Source: an uncultured Bacilli bacterium | GTDB taxonomy: Bacteria; Bacillota_I; Bacilli_A; RFN20; CAG-826 | Reading direction: 5' to 3' | DNA: 64,000 bases | NCBI GenBank assembly: GCA_944349595.1 | Contig: CALVNF010000004.1 | Span: 1 to 64,000 of the forward strand | Part shown: piece after piece, positions 17,581 through 27,900 of the stretch | Numbering within the stretch: position 1 is the first letter of the stretch | Layout: every line of letters starts with the position of its first letter | Translations under genes and position numbers: made by a program | The notes under the pieces: generated by a model | The model's database searches: none | Told to the model about the DNA's origin: nothing | What the model saw: the letters and a program-made list of their open reading frames with translations, nothing else

Positions 17581-18456
17581 ATGTCAAGCATGATTGAACA
17601 AATCAAAGTCTTAAGAGAAAGAACTGGTGCTGGTATGATGGATTGCAAGAAAGCACTAGAAGAAACAAATTGTGATATTGAAAAAGCTATTGATTGGTTA
17701 AGAGAAAAAGGTATCGCAAAAGCTGCAAAAAAAGCATCAAGAATTGCTGCTGAAGGTGCAACTTATGTTACTTTTGATGCTCAACAACGTAAAGCTTTAA
17801 TTTTTGAAATTAATTGTGAAACTGATTTCGTTGCAAATTCTGATGCATTTAAAAAATTAGTTAAAGATTCTGCTGATGCAATTTTACATCATGAAATTCA
17901 TTGTATTAATTGCTGTAAAGATGCAGTTAAAGATTTATTTAATGATGCAACAATTAAATTAGGTGAAAAACTTGATTTTAGAAGATATGAATTAATTGAT
18001 GTCGAAGCTGGAAGAGGCGTTGGAACATACATTCATATGAAAGGCAAAATTTCAACTTTAGTAATTTTAGAAAAAGAAGATGAAGAATTAGCAAAAGGTC
18101 TTGCAATGTCAATTGCTGCTAATAGCCCACTTTATATTGCTAAAGAAGATATTCCTCAAGAAGTTCTTGAAAAAGAAACTGCAATTCAATTTGAAGCAGC
18201 TAAAAATGAAGAAAAACTTAAAGATAAACCAGAAGCAGCTTTAAGAAAAATTGTTGAAGGTAAAGTTAACAAATCACTTTCTGAACAAGTCTTACTTGAA
18301 CAAAAATATTTATTAGATGATAGCAAAACAGTTAAAGAAGTCTTAAAAGAAAAAGGAAATTCTGTTTTGAAATTCGTAAGATATCAAGTTGGTGAAGGTC
18401 TTGAAAAAAGAAGCGATAACTTCGCAGAAGAAGTAATGAAAGAAGCAAATAAGTAA
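17581..18456 (+). CDS. tsf: Translation elongation factor Ts
   Basis: 291 residues. The N-terminal UBA-like domain reads IKVLRERTGAGMMDCKKALEE, followed by the EF-Ts core with EINCETDFVANSDAF. EF-Ts exchanges GDP for GTP on EF-Tu. It starts 6 nt after rpsB; AAAGGAG within the rpsB stop region serves as ribosome binding site. A strong terminator closes the unit. Confidence 0.97.
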   Translation: MSSMIEQIKVLRERTGAGMMDCKKALEETNCDIEKAIDWLREKGIAKAAKKASRIAAEGATYVTFDAQQRKALIFEINCETDFVANSDAFKKLVKDSADAILHHEIHCINCCKDAVKDLFNDATIKLGEKLDFRRYELIDVEAGRGVGTYIHMKGKISTLVILEKEDEELAKGLAMSIAANSPLYIAKEDIPQEVLEKETAIQFEAAKNEEKLKDKPEAALRKIVEGKVNKSLSEQVLLEQKYLLDDSKTVKEVLKEKGNSVLKFVRYQVGEGLEKRSDNFAEEVMKEANK

Positions 18457-18468
18457 TTATTTATTTTT

Positions 18469-18496
18469 AAAAGGTGCAAATCTTGCACCTTTTTTA
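18469..18496 (+). terminator. Terminator after tsf
   Basis: AAGGTGCAA (18471-18479) pairs with TTGCACCTT (18483-18491) around ATC, followed by a T-run. Confidence 0.9.
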
Positions 18497-18520
18497 TTAA
18501 AATAATATAAGGGTGTGTTT

Positions 18521-19240
18521 ATGAAATATAAAAGAGTTGTATTAAAATTATCTGGTGAAGCATTAAAAAATAAAAAAGAACAAACAATTATTGATTCTGT
18601 TTTATTAAATAAGGTTGCTGAAGCAATCCAATTGTTAACAAAAGCTGGAATTCAAGTTGCTGTTGTAATTGGGGCTGGCAATATTTTTAGAGGTAAATTA
18701 GCTTCTGAAATTGGAATTGAACATTCAGTTGCTGATTACATGGGAATGCTTGGAACAATTATTAACTCTTTAGCATTACAAAGTGCACTTGAAAATATTG
18801 GAGTTGAGTGTAGAGTAATGTCAAGCATTGAAGTAGATGCTGTTTGTGAAAAATATATTAGAAGAAAAGCAATTTCACATCTTGAAAAAGGAATGGTAAC
18901 AATATTTGCAGGTGGCACAGGAAACCCTTATTTTACAACCGATACAACTGCAACTTTAAGAGCTATTGAAATTAATGCTGATGCAATTTTAATGGCAAAA
19001 AATGGTGTTGAAGGTGTATTTGATAAAGATCCAACTAAATATAAGGATGCAAAATTAATTGATAAAATTACTTTTGAAGATTTATATAAAAAGAATCTTG
19101 GAGTCATGGATCATACAGCGGTTGCAATGATGTTAAATCAAAAAATTGAGATCAGAGTTTTTTCAATGGATGATTTAAATAATTTTAAAAAAGTGATTGA
19201 TGGCGAAAATATTGGTACAATAATAAGAGAAAGTTTTTAA
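18521..19240 (+). CDS. pyrH: UMP kinase
   Basis: 239 residues of the amino-acid kinase family. It shows KRVVLKLSGEALK, VVIGAGNIFRG, TGNPYFTTDTTA and a C-terminal MNQKIEIRVFSMDD. It phosphorylates UMP to UDP. I took the ATG at 18521, spaced 8 nt from AAGGG, rather than the in-frame GTG two codons earlier. It opens the pyrH-frr-uppS-cdsA-dxr-rseP-polC run. Confidence 0.96.
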   Translation: MKYKRVVLKLSGEALKNKKEQTIIDSVLLNKVAEAIQLLTKAGIQVAVVIGAGNIFRGKLASEIGIEHSVADYMGMLGTIINSLALQSALENIGVECRVMSSIEVDAVCEKYIRRKAISHLEKGMVTIFAGGTGNPYFTTDTTATLRAIEINADAILMAKNGVEGVFDKDPTKYKDAKLIDKITFEDLYKKNLGVMDHTAVAMMLNQKIEIRVFSMDDLNNFKKVIDGENIGTIIRESF

Positions 19241-19252
19241 GGAGAAAATAAT

Positions 19253-19798
19253 ATGGATGAATTAACATTAACATGTAAGGATAGAATGAACAAATGTGTA
19301 TTAAATTTAAAAGAATCATTTAATACATTAAGAACTGGTCGTGCAAATGCTGCTTTATTAAATAAAATTGAAGCTGATTATTATGGAGATAGAATGCCAA
19401 TTAATCAAATTTGTGCAATTACAACTCCTGAACCAAATCAATTGCTTGTTAAACCTTATGATAAAGGTGATATGAAGGCTGTTTATAGTGCAATTGCTGC
19501 AAGTGATCAGCATTTAAATCCAATTAATGATGGAGATTGTATTAGAATTATTATTCCAGCATTAACCGAAGATAAAAGAAAAGAATTATCAAAGAAAGCA
19601 AAAAGTTTTGCTGAAGAAGCAAAAGTTGCTGTTAGAAATGTAAGAAGAGAATTTGTTGATAAACTAAAAAAATCTGAAGAATATAGTGAAGATTTAGAAG
19701 AAAGAATTGAAAAAGAAATTCAAAAAGTAACAGACGAAATTATTCTTGAAATTGATAATTTAACAAAAGAAAAGACAAACGATATCATGAGTTTATAA
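19253..19798 (+). CDS. frr: Ribosome recycling factor
   Basis: 181 residues, one fewer than many. LRTGRANAALLNKIEADYYG, TPEPNQLLVKPYDKGDM and the helical C-terminus KKSEEYSEDLEERIEKEIQK are typical. RRF splits post-termination ribosomes with EF-G. TAAGGAGA precedes the ATG. It lies 12 nt after pyrH. Confidence 0.96.
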   Translation: MDELTLTCKDRMNKCVLNLKESFNTLRTGRANAALLNKIEADYYGDRMPINQICAITTPEPNQLLVKPYDKGDMKAVYSAIAASDQHLNPINDGDCIRIIIPALTEDKRKELSKKAKSFAEEAKVAVRNVRREFVDKLKKSEEYSEDLEERIEKEIQKVTDEIILEIDNLTKEKTNDIMSL

Positions 19799-19800
19799 TC

Positions 19801-20511
19801 ATGAAAGTTGATACAAGTAATTTAAAACATCTTGCCATCATAATGGATGGAAATGGAAGATGGGCTAAAAGCAAAGGAAAGCCTCGATTTTATGGTCATT
19901 ATAAGGGTGTTTTAAATATTATTAAAATATTAAGAGAAGTATATAAATTAAATATATTTTGTGTTTCAATGTTTTGTTTTTCAACGGAAAATTGGAATCG
20001 ACCAAAAGATGAAATAGATCATCTATTTAAATATATTGAAACTTTTTTTAAAAAGAATATCGATGAATTTATTAAAAAAGAAATTAAGATAAATATTTCT
20101 GGTGATATTTCAAAATTACCAATTGATATTCAAAAAATAATTAATGAATCTTTAAATAAAACTAAAAATTTTAATAAAATGGTTTTTAATATATGTTTAA
20201 ATTATGGTGGAAGAGACGATATTGTAAATGCTTGTAAAAATATAACAAACGATGTTATAAATAATAAAATTAATTTAAACGATATTAATGAAATAAGTTT
20301 TAAAAATTATTTATATACAAAAGATTTACCTGATGTAGATTTATTAATTAGAACAAGTGGTGAAGAAAGAATTTCTAATTTTTTACTTTATCAACTTGCA
20401 TATGCTGAATTAATTTTTGTTGAAAAATATTGGCCAGAATTTAATATTAAAGATTTACACGAATGTATTAATATATATAATAAGAGAAAACGCAGATTTG
20501 GTGGACTATGA
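19801..20511 (+). CDS. uppS: Undecaprenyl pyrophosphate synthase
   Basis: 236 residues of the cis-prenyltransferase family. LAIIMDGNGRWAKSKG (about residues 11-26) carries the catalytic Asp, and SMFCFSTENWNRP and DLLIRTSGEERISNFLLYQ are conserved. It makes the C55 lipid carrier for cell-wall polymers, which implies a wall or glycan precursor pathway. It starts 2 nt after frr and its TGA stop overlaps the cdsA ATG by 4 nt. Confidence 0.95.
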   Translation: MKVDTSNLKHLAIIMDGNGRWAKSKGKPRFYGHYKGVLNIIKILREVYKLNIFCVSMFCFSTENWNRPKDEIDHLFKYIETFFKKNIDEFIKKEIKINISGDISKLPIDIQKIINESLNKTKNFNKMVFNICLNYGGRDDIVNACKNITNDVINNKINLNDINEISFKNYLYTKDLPDVDLLIRTSGEERISNFLLYQLAYAELIFVEKYWPEFNIKDLHECINIYNKRKRRFGGL

Positions 20512-21629
20512 TAAATAAAGAAAAGAAAATAAAACGTAAAAATTTAATTGAAACTAATCAATTATCAAAATCAACTGAGAAAAACATGGTAACTAGAATT
20601 ATTACTTCAATAGTTTTACTTTGTATTTGTTTACCATGTGTTTTTATTGGAGGTTGGGCATATTTTGTTTTAATTTCTTTACTTGCTTTATTTGCAATTT
20701 ATGAAATCTCAATTGCACCAAAAGAGAAAAATGTGCCTATTTTGCTGTATATTTTCTTTTATGTTGTAACTTTATCATTTATTTATTGGGGATTTATAAA
20801 AAACGCAATAAATGATGGGCCAAAAGTGTTAGAACAATTAAATAATGATTATTTCTTATTTTATAATTTTAATTTGTTTTCGATAGGATTTACACACACC
20901 ACAAATGGTATGATTGATGGGTTAAATTTATCAATTATAATGATCGCTTTATCATTTTTAATATTCTTTGTGGCATGTATTACAAATGAAAACTTTTCAT
21001 TTAAAGATGTTTGTTATTTCTTTACAATGTCAATTTTAATTGGATTAGGTTTTCAAAGTATGTTCTTTGTAAGATTTATCCCATTTGCAGATTACGCTAA
21101 TAATTATGTACAAGGTGGCGGAAGTATAAGTCATGATTTCTTTTTTGATCAAAGTTATGGAAGTTATGCTTATTCATCATTCTTATTTATATTTGTTTTA
21201 ATTGGATCAATGTTAAACGACATTGGTGCATATTTTGTTGGTGTTTTATTTGGAAAACACCGAATTAATGAAAGAATTTCACCAAAAAAGACTTGGGAAG
21301 GCTTTTTTGGAGGAATTTTTATTTCAATAATTTGTTGTTTAATATTTGCTTTTTCAAGTTCGGCTGGAGGGTATGATATCTTACCAGGAGTTTTAGATTT
21401 TCAACATTGGTATAACGTCTTAATTCTTGCGATTGCTCTTCCAATTGTTGGAAATGTTGGGGATTTTGCTTTTTCAGCAATTAAAAGAAATTTCCAAATT
21501 AAAGATTTTTCTCGTATCATCCCAGGACATGGCGGAGTCTTAGATAGGCTTGATTCCGTTTTATTTGCGTTTATTACAACAAGTTGTTTATTAACGTTTA
21601 TGACTAATGGCTGGTGGTTTTTAAATTAA
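20508..21629 (+). CDS. cdsA: Phosphatidate cytidylyltransferase
   Basis: 373 residues, clearly longer than the usual 260-280. A charged N-terminal extension (about 1-27) precedes the first membrane segment, and a loop around residues 85-140 is expanded. At least seven hydrophobic segments follow. The catalytic motifs are SPKKTWEGFFGG and the C-terminal signature IPGHGGVLDRLDS. It makes CDP-diacylglycerol for anionic phospholipids. Coupled to uppS (ATGA) and to dxr (TAATG). Confidence 0.93.
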   Translation: MINKEKKIKRKNLIETNQLSKSTEKNMVTRIITSIVLLCICLPCVFIGGWAYFVLISLLALFAIYEISIAPKEKNVPILLYIFFYVVTLSFIYWGFIKNAINDGPKVLEQLNNDYFLFYNFNLFSIGFTHTTNGMIDGLNLSIIMIALSFLIFFVACITNENFSFKDVCYFFTMSILIGLGFQSMFFVRFIPFADYANNYVQGGGSISHDFFFDQSYGSYAYSSFLFIFVLIGSMLNDIGAYFVGVLFGKHRINERISPKKTWEGFFGGIFISIICCLIFAFSSSAGGYDILPGVLDFQHWYNVLILAIALPIVGNVGDFAFSAIKRNFQIKDFSRIIPGHGGVLDRLDSVLFAFITTSCLLTFMTNGWWFLN

Positions 21630-22768
21630 TGAAAAGCTTAACTATTTTAGGAGCTAGCGGAAACATTGGTCAAAAGTGTATAGAATTATTAAAAGAAAAC
21701 ATTATTAAATATAAATTAATTGCAGTTTCTGTTGGCAATAATATTGAATATTTAAAAGAAATATTAAATGATTTTAATTCTATTAAATATGTTTATTTCT
21801 TAAATAAAAATTATTTGAATTATTTTCAAAATAATTATAAAAATATTAATTTTTATTGTGAAAATGATTTGGATAAATTTATTAAAGATGCAAATTCTGA
21901 TATTTATATTAATTCTCTTGTTGGATTTGTTGGAGTAAAACCAAGCTTTGAAATTTTAAATTTAAATAAAGATTTAGCACTTGCTAATAAAGAAAGTATT
22001 GTTGTTGGTTTAGATTTATTTAAAGACGCATTAAAAAAATCAAAGTCTAAATTATATCCAATTGATTCAGAACATGTTGCCATTTTAAAATTATTAAAAG
22101 GAAATAGAAATAATTTAAAAGAAGTTGTAATAACTTGTTCTGGTGGTCCTTTTAAAGATAAAAGTGAAGATGAATTACAATTTGTAAAACTTAAAGATGC
22201 CCTAAAGCATCCATCTTGGAACATGGGGAATAAAATTACAATTGATTCAGCAACTCTTTTAAATAAAGCGTTTGAAATTGTTGAAGCATCATATTTATTT
22301 AATTTATCCAAAAATAAAATAAAAGTTGTTATTCATCCTCAATCATATGTTCATTCAATGATTAAATTAATTGATAACACATATTTATTTGATTTTGGTG
22401 AAAAAGATATGAAAATTCCAATTTCATATGCTTTAAATAAAAATAAAAGAGTTAAGACTAATATTGATTTTAATATATATGATGTTAATAAATTAGAATT
22501 TTATAAACCAAATCAATATCAAAATAAAATATTAAATATTGGTTATGAAATTTTAAATAAAAAAGGGAATTTAGGTGCAATTGTAAATGCCGCAAATGAT
22601 TTTGCAGTTAATAAATTTATTAATAATGAAATTGAATTTTTAGATATACAAAAATTAATTTTTTATGCAATGAATCACGCAAAGTATATTAAAAATCCAT
22701 CATTAAATGATATAATAAAAACCAATGATGAAGTTAGAAAAATGTTATTAAATTTAATTAAAAAATAG
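21629..22768 (+). CDS. dxr: 1-deoxy-D-xylulose 5-phosphate reductoisomerase
   Basis: 379 residues. NADPH site LTILGASGNIGQKCIELL at the N-terminus; ANKESIVVG, PIDSEHVAIL, and the loop HPSWNMGNKITIDSATLLNK are diagnostic. It makes methylerythritol phosphate, so isoprenoids come from the MEP pathway. The ATG at 21629 shares its A with the cdsA stop. It supplies precursors used by the nearby uppS product. Confidence 0.96.
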   Translation: MKSLTILGASGNIGQKCIELLKENIIKYKLIAVSVGNNIEYLKEILNDFNSIKYVYFLNKNYLNYFQNNYKNINFYCENDLDKFIKDANSDIYINSLVGFVGVKPSFEILNLNKDLALANKESIVVGLDLFKDALKKSKSKLYPIDSEHVAILKLLKGNRNNLKEVVITCSGGPFKDKSEDELQFVKLKDALKHPSWNMGNKITIDSATLLNKAFEIVEASYLFNLSKNKIKVVIHPQSYVHSMIKLIDNTYLFDFGEKDMKIPISYALNKNKRVKTNIDFNIYDVNKLEFYKPNQYQNKILNIGYEILNKKGNLGAIVNAANDFAVNKFINNEIEFLDIQKLIFYAMNHAKYIKNPSLNDIIKTNDEVRKMLLNLIKK

Positions 22769-22788
22769 AAAGTTTAGAGGGTGCTTTT

Positions 22789-24909
22789 TTGGAAATTATA
22801 TTAGTTATTATTTTATTTATAATCGGTCTATGTCTTTTAATTTCATTACATGAATTAGGACATTTTATTGCCGCAAAAATATTTAAAGTTTATTGTTTTG
22901 AATATTCCATTGGATTTGGTAAAAAAATTGTAAGAAGAAAATCTAAATTTGCTGAAACATATTTTTGTATTGGAGTTATTCCATTAGGTGGTTATGTTTC
23001 AATGTATGGAGAAGATGAAGATAATCAAGATAATACAAAAAATAAAAAAGACGAACAAAATAAAAAAGTAGAAGTTAAAAAAGATTCTAATAAAAGTGAT
23101 GATATTAACAATTTAGAGCTAAAAAGTGATGTTGTTTTTAAAAATAATGATGATATAAATTCATTAGATGAAGATATAAATGATATTAATAACAATGAAA
23201 GCGATATTGATAAATCTCTAGATGATTATTTTGATGTTGCAGATTTAACAAAAAGAAAAATATATAAAAAAGAACAAAAATTATTAAAAAAATACAAAAA
23301 TGATGTTAATAAAGTTGTTGAATATTACAAAAATAAAACTAAAAAAGAATACGATTTTGTTAATAGACTTGAAATTTATGATTATTTAGATAAAAAAGTT
23401 ACTGAAACTGAATTTTTTAATAATTATTTTGATGTTAACATTCAAAATACAAAAATTAAGGCTCTAAGCAAAGCAAAAGGAAACAAAGAAAAGGCAATTA
23501 ATAATCTTATAAATAAATATTATGGAGATTTTTCTATTTTAAAAAAATCACGTATTGATAAATTAATAAGAAATGAAATTACTATTGATGAATTTTTAAT
23601 TAATGAAAGTGAAGTAATTAATAAAGTAGATGAAAATTCAATGCCAAAAAAAAGAAGCCTTGAATCAATTTCTCATCCAAAAAAAATAATAGTAATGTCA
23701 GCTGGAATAATAATGAATTTTATTCTGGGCTATGTCTTATATTTAATATCTGCTGGTTGTTTTCCTTATGATATGGTTACTTCAAGATTAGTTTCTAATT
23801 CAAATGAAGTTGAAATCACAAATAATTTAGGTTCTAAATTAACAGATTTAAATAAAGACTTAAATAATGAATATAAAGAATTTTTAGACAATAAAGCTTT
23901 TTCATTTTTAAGTGAAGAAGATAAGAAAAACAATCCTGATCCATTTTTCTATGTATTAAGTGGCTCAAGTTCCGAAAATGGAAAATATATTATTGCTCAT
24001 GATATTAAAATTGGTGAAGATTCATACGTTTTAACAATGAATAATGCTTTTACAAGTATTAATAATTTAACTCTTGATGAGCAAATTTATAAAACAGTTA
24101 CAGTTAATGGAAAAGAAATTAAAAATTACAATTTATTTAGATATGATCCAAATACTGAAAATGATAAATTTATTAATAATCAAGAAATAAAATTACTTTC
24201 GGAAAAAACTTATCAAGAAGAATTAGCTGAAAAAAATTCTGAAACAAATATTTCTGAATTAAAATTAAACGATATTGGTTTACAAGGAAATTTTATTTTA
24301 GTTGGTGCAGTTATTAATTCAAATTCTAATATTGGATTTTCAATTTTACCACCTTTAAAAGAAAATGCTAAACCAAGTGATGAAAATATTTTTGTTGAAA
24401 ATCCAAAATATAATAGACATGAATTTTTAAACGCAAATATTTCTTATGTTAATAAAACTGGATCAAATGATTTAGCATTAAATGTATCATTTACTCATTA
24501 TCAAAGATGGCTTGGAAGTGAAGCTTTCCAAGTTGCTGGAGAAAATTGGGTAAGAGGAACAACTGCAATTTTCACCTCTCTTGGAAGTTTATTTACTAAT
24601 CCAGATACTTGGGGAAATCTTGGAGGACCAATTGCGATTCTTGCTCAATCTGCCACAATTTTAGAAAATAATCCATTTTCAGTTTATATTTCAATGTGGG
24701 GATTAATTTCTGTTAATTTAGCAATTATTAACTTAATTCCAATTCCTGGATTAGATGGTTGGCATATTGTTGTTGCCTGTTATGAGGGAATTTCTAGAAG
24801 AAAAATTAATTCAAAAGTAAGAAAAATTGTTGAATATATTGGATTAGGTTTCTTATTCTTATTAATTGGAGTTATTTTTATTAAAGATATTGTAATGTTA
24901 TTTGTATGA
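22789..24909 (+). CDS. rseP: Site-2 intramembrane protease RseP with large insertion
   Basis: 706 residues against about 420 in relatives. Residues 21-25 are the zinc motif HELGH within the first membrane segment. GGYVSMYG follows at about 67. A very charged, Asp/Lys/Asn-rich insertion of about 220 residues (73-292) then precedes the second membrane helix, IIVMSAGIIMNFILGYVLY. A large outer loop (about 319-600), roughly where the PDZ domain belongs, leads to LIPIPGLDGW (about 650), which supplies the third zinc ligand. The start is TTG, with GAGGGTG 6 nt before. Family role: cleavage of anti-sigma factors and signal peptide remnants. Confidence 0.9.
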   Translation: MEIILVIILFIIGLCLLISLHELGHFIAAKIFKVYCFEYSIGFGKKIVRRKSKFAETYFCIGVIPLGGYVSMYGEDEDNQDNTKNKKDEQNKKVEVKKDSNKSDDINNLELKSDVVFKNNDDINSLDEDINDINNNESDIDKSLDDYFDVADLTKRKIYKKEQKLLKKYKNDVNKVVEYYKNKTKKEYDFVNRLEIYDYLDKKVTETEFFNNYFDVNIQNTKIKALSKAKGNKEKAINNLINKYYGDFSILKKSRIDKLIRNEITIDEFLINESEVINKVDENSMPKKRSLESISHPKKIIVMSAGIIMNFILGYVLYLISAGCFPYDMVTSRLVSNSNEVEITNNLGSKLTDLNKDLNNEYKEFLDNKAFSFLSEEDKKNNPDPFFYVLSGSSSENGKYIIAHDIKIGEDSYVLTMNNAFTSINNLTLDEQIYKTVTVNGKEIKNYNLFRYDPNTENDKFINNQEIKLLSEKTYQEELAEKNSETNISELKLNDIGLQGNFILVGAVINSNSNIGFSILPPLKENAKPSDENIFVENPKYNRHEFLNANISYVNKTGSNDLALNVSFTHYQRWLGSEAFQVAGENWVRGTTAIFTSLGSLFTNPDTWGNLGGPIAILAQSATILENNPFSVYISMWGLISVNLAIINLIPIPGLDGWHIVVACYEGISRRKINSKVRKIVEYIGLGFLFLLIGVIFIKDIVMLFV

Positions 24910-27900
24910 GAGATGTGACAAAAAGATTTTTGAATTCAATTCAAATTGATAATCTTGAAGATTTTGATTTTGATATTGTTAAAACCAGTAAAGATTTAAC
25001 TGGTACTTTTTGTTTTTATATACAAAAAAATTCAAAGTGGGATTTAGATTTATTAAATTATTTTATTGATAAATTAAATAATATTACAAATTATAAATAT
25101 CAATTATCGTTTTCATATGATAATAAAATTTCAAATGATGATATTTTAATTTTATTAAAAGATTTTATACAAGATATTAAAGATGATGTAACTATTAATT
25201 TTTTAGATAATAATTTAGTTATTGAAAATATTCCAAATGATAAAATTAAAGAATTTAATAATAGAATTAATGATTTTAATTCTTTATTAGAGTTTATTAA
25301 TTATCCAAAAATTAATATTATTTTAAATAAAAAAAGTGATGATGACTTAATTTTAAATGATAATAATCAAATTAATAATAATGACAATGAATTAGATGAC
25401 AATTCTTTTGAAAATGAAGAAGATTCATTTTATGAACAAGATTTAAGTGATTATTATCAACAAGAATACCAAAATGAAGAAGAATTAAGTCAAGAATACG
25501 CAGATAGTGAAGAAGAAGTTAGTGAATTTTCTAATGATATTCTTGAAAATTATGATAAAGAAATTACAAAAGAAAGTGAAGAATATATTAGTAATCAATT
25601 AAAAATTCATGAAAAATTATTTGAAGGATTAGATACGAGCAGAAATTATATTCCTCTAAGTTTAAAAGATATAAAACAAGAGAAAATGGCTGTAATGTCT
25701 TCTGGTTATATATATTCAATTAAAGATAGAGAAATTAGAGGGAATAAAATTTATACAATTTTAGTTAATGATAAAGAAGAATCAAAATATATTGAAATTA
25801 ATGTTGGTAAAAATTTTAGCGAAGAATTTTTAGAATCTTTGAAATATAAAAATCATATAAGATTTACGGGCTTTACTAGAATAAATAAATTCAATAATAA
25901 TGCCATTGTAATTAGAGTTAATTCATTAGTAGTAGATGGAAATTATCCATTAAGAGAAGACAAATATGAAGGAGAAAAAAGAGTTGAACTTCATCTTCAT
26001 ACAAAAATGTCTGCAATGGATGCTGTTAATACAATAGAAGAATTTTGTCAAACTGCCAAAAATATGGGACATAAAGCTATTGCTTTAACAGATCATGGTG
26101 TAGTTCAAGCTTTTCCAGCTGCACAAAAAGCATCTAAGAAATATGGAATTAAAATTTTATATGGTTGTGAAGTCTATATGGTTGAAGATTATTTTAAAGG
26201 ATGTTTTAATCCTAATAATAATTTATTAGAAAATGAAACATATGTTGTATTTGACCTTGAAACAACTGGTTTATCGATTCAATTTGATAAAATTATTGAA
26301 TTTGGTGCTGTTAAAATTAAAAATGGATTAGTTATTGAAAGAAAAGATATTTTAATAAATCCTGGAATTAAAATTTCAAAATTTACCACTCAACTTACTA
26401 ACATTACGCAAGAAATGGTTGATGATAAACCAAAAATTAATGAAGTTATTGATGAAATTATGAAATTTATTGATGGATGCGTTTTAGTTTCTCATAACTT
26501 AGAGTTCGACTTCGGGTTTTTAAATAAAGCATTACAGGATTGTAAAAATGAAGATTTAAAAAATGTTGGTATTGATACACTTGCTTTATCAAGATTTTTA
26601 AATCCAGAATATACCGGTCATAGTTTAGGTAATGTTTGTCATAGATACAAAATTGAATACAAAAAAACAAGTGCACATAGAGCAGATTATGATGCTGAAG
26701 TTTTATCAAAAGCATGGAGTGTATTTTTAGATAAATTAAACAAAATGGGTTATAAACATTTTAATCAACTAGAAAAACTTGAAAAAAACCAAGCCCATTA
26801 TAAGTTATCATCTGAAATGCACGTTAATGTATTATGTAAAAATGCTAAAGGGTTAAAAGATTTATATAAAATAGTTTCAGATGCTCACATTAAATATTTA
26901 GGAAGATATCCAACAGTTCCAAGAAGCTTATTAGAAAAATATAGAGATAATTTAATTTTAGGAAGTGCTTGTTTTAATGGTGAAGTTTTTCAAAGCTCTA
27001 TGTTATTAAGCAAAGAAAAATTAAAAAAAGCTATTTCATTTTATGATTTTATTGAAATTCAACCACATACTAATTATGAATTTTTAATTAATGTTCACGC
27101 TATCGATGATAATGAAAGATTAGATTTAATTCTTAATAACATCATTCAAGAAGCAAATAATCAAAATAAATTAATAGTAGCAACGGGAGATGTTCATTAT
27201 TTAAATCCTGAAGATAAAATTTTTAGAGACGTTTATGTTTATAGTGCAGGTGTTGGAAAAACAGCTCATCCATTATATACTGGCGAGAGAAAAAGAATGG
27301 AAGAAGAAAATATCTATTTTGATAATCCAGACCAATATTTTAGAAGCACAGATGAAATGTTAAAAGAATTTGAAAAATATGGTAGTGAAAATGCTTATAA
27401 TTGGGTTATTAAAAATACGAATTTAATTGCTGATATGTGTGAAGAAATTTATCCAATTAAAGATAAATTATATACTCCAACAATTGAAAATTGTGAAAAT
27501 TTATTAAGAGAAATTTGTTATAATACTGCCCATAATTTATATGGTGATCCATTACCAAAATTAATTGAAGAACGTTTGGAAAAAGAACTTAATGGTATTA
27601 TTTCAAATGGATACGCTGTTATTTATTATATTGCTCATAAAATCATTAAAAAAACTCACGAAGATGATTATATAGTTGGTTCAAGAGGTTCGGTTGGATC
27701 AAGTTTTGTTGCAACAATGGCAAATATCACCGAAGTTAATCCTTTGCCTCCACATTATAGGTGTCCAAATTGTAAACATTTTGAATTATATGAAGGAAGT
27801 GAATATTTTTCTGGATATGATTTACCAACTAAAAAATGTCCAAAATGTGGGCATGTTATGGTTGGAGATGGACAAAATATTCCATTTGAAACATTTTTAG

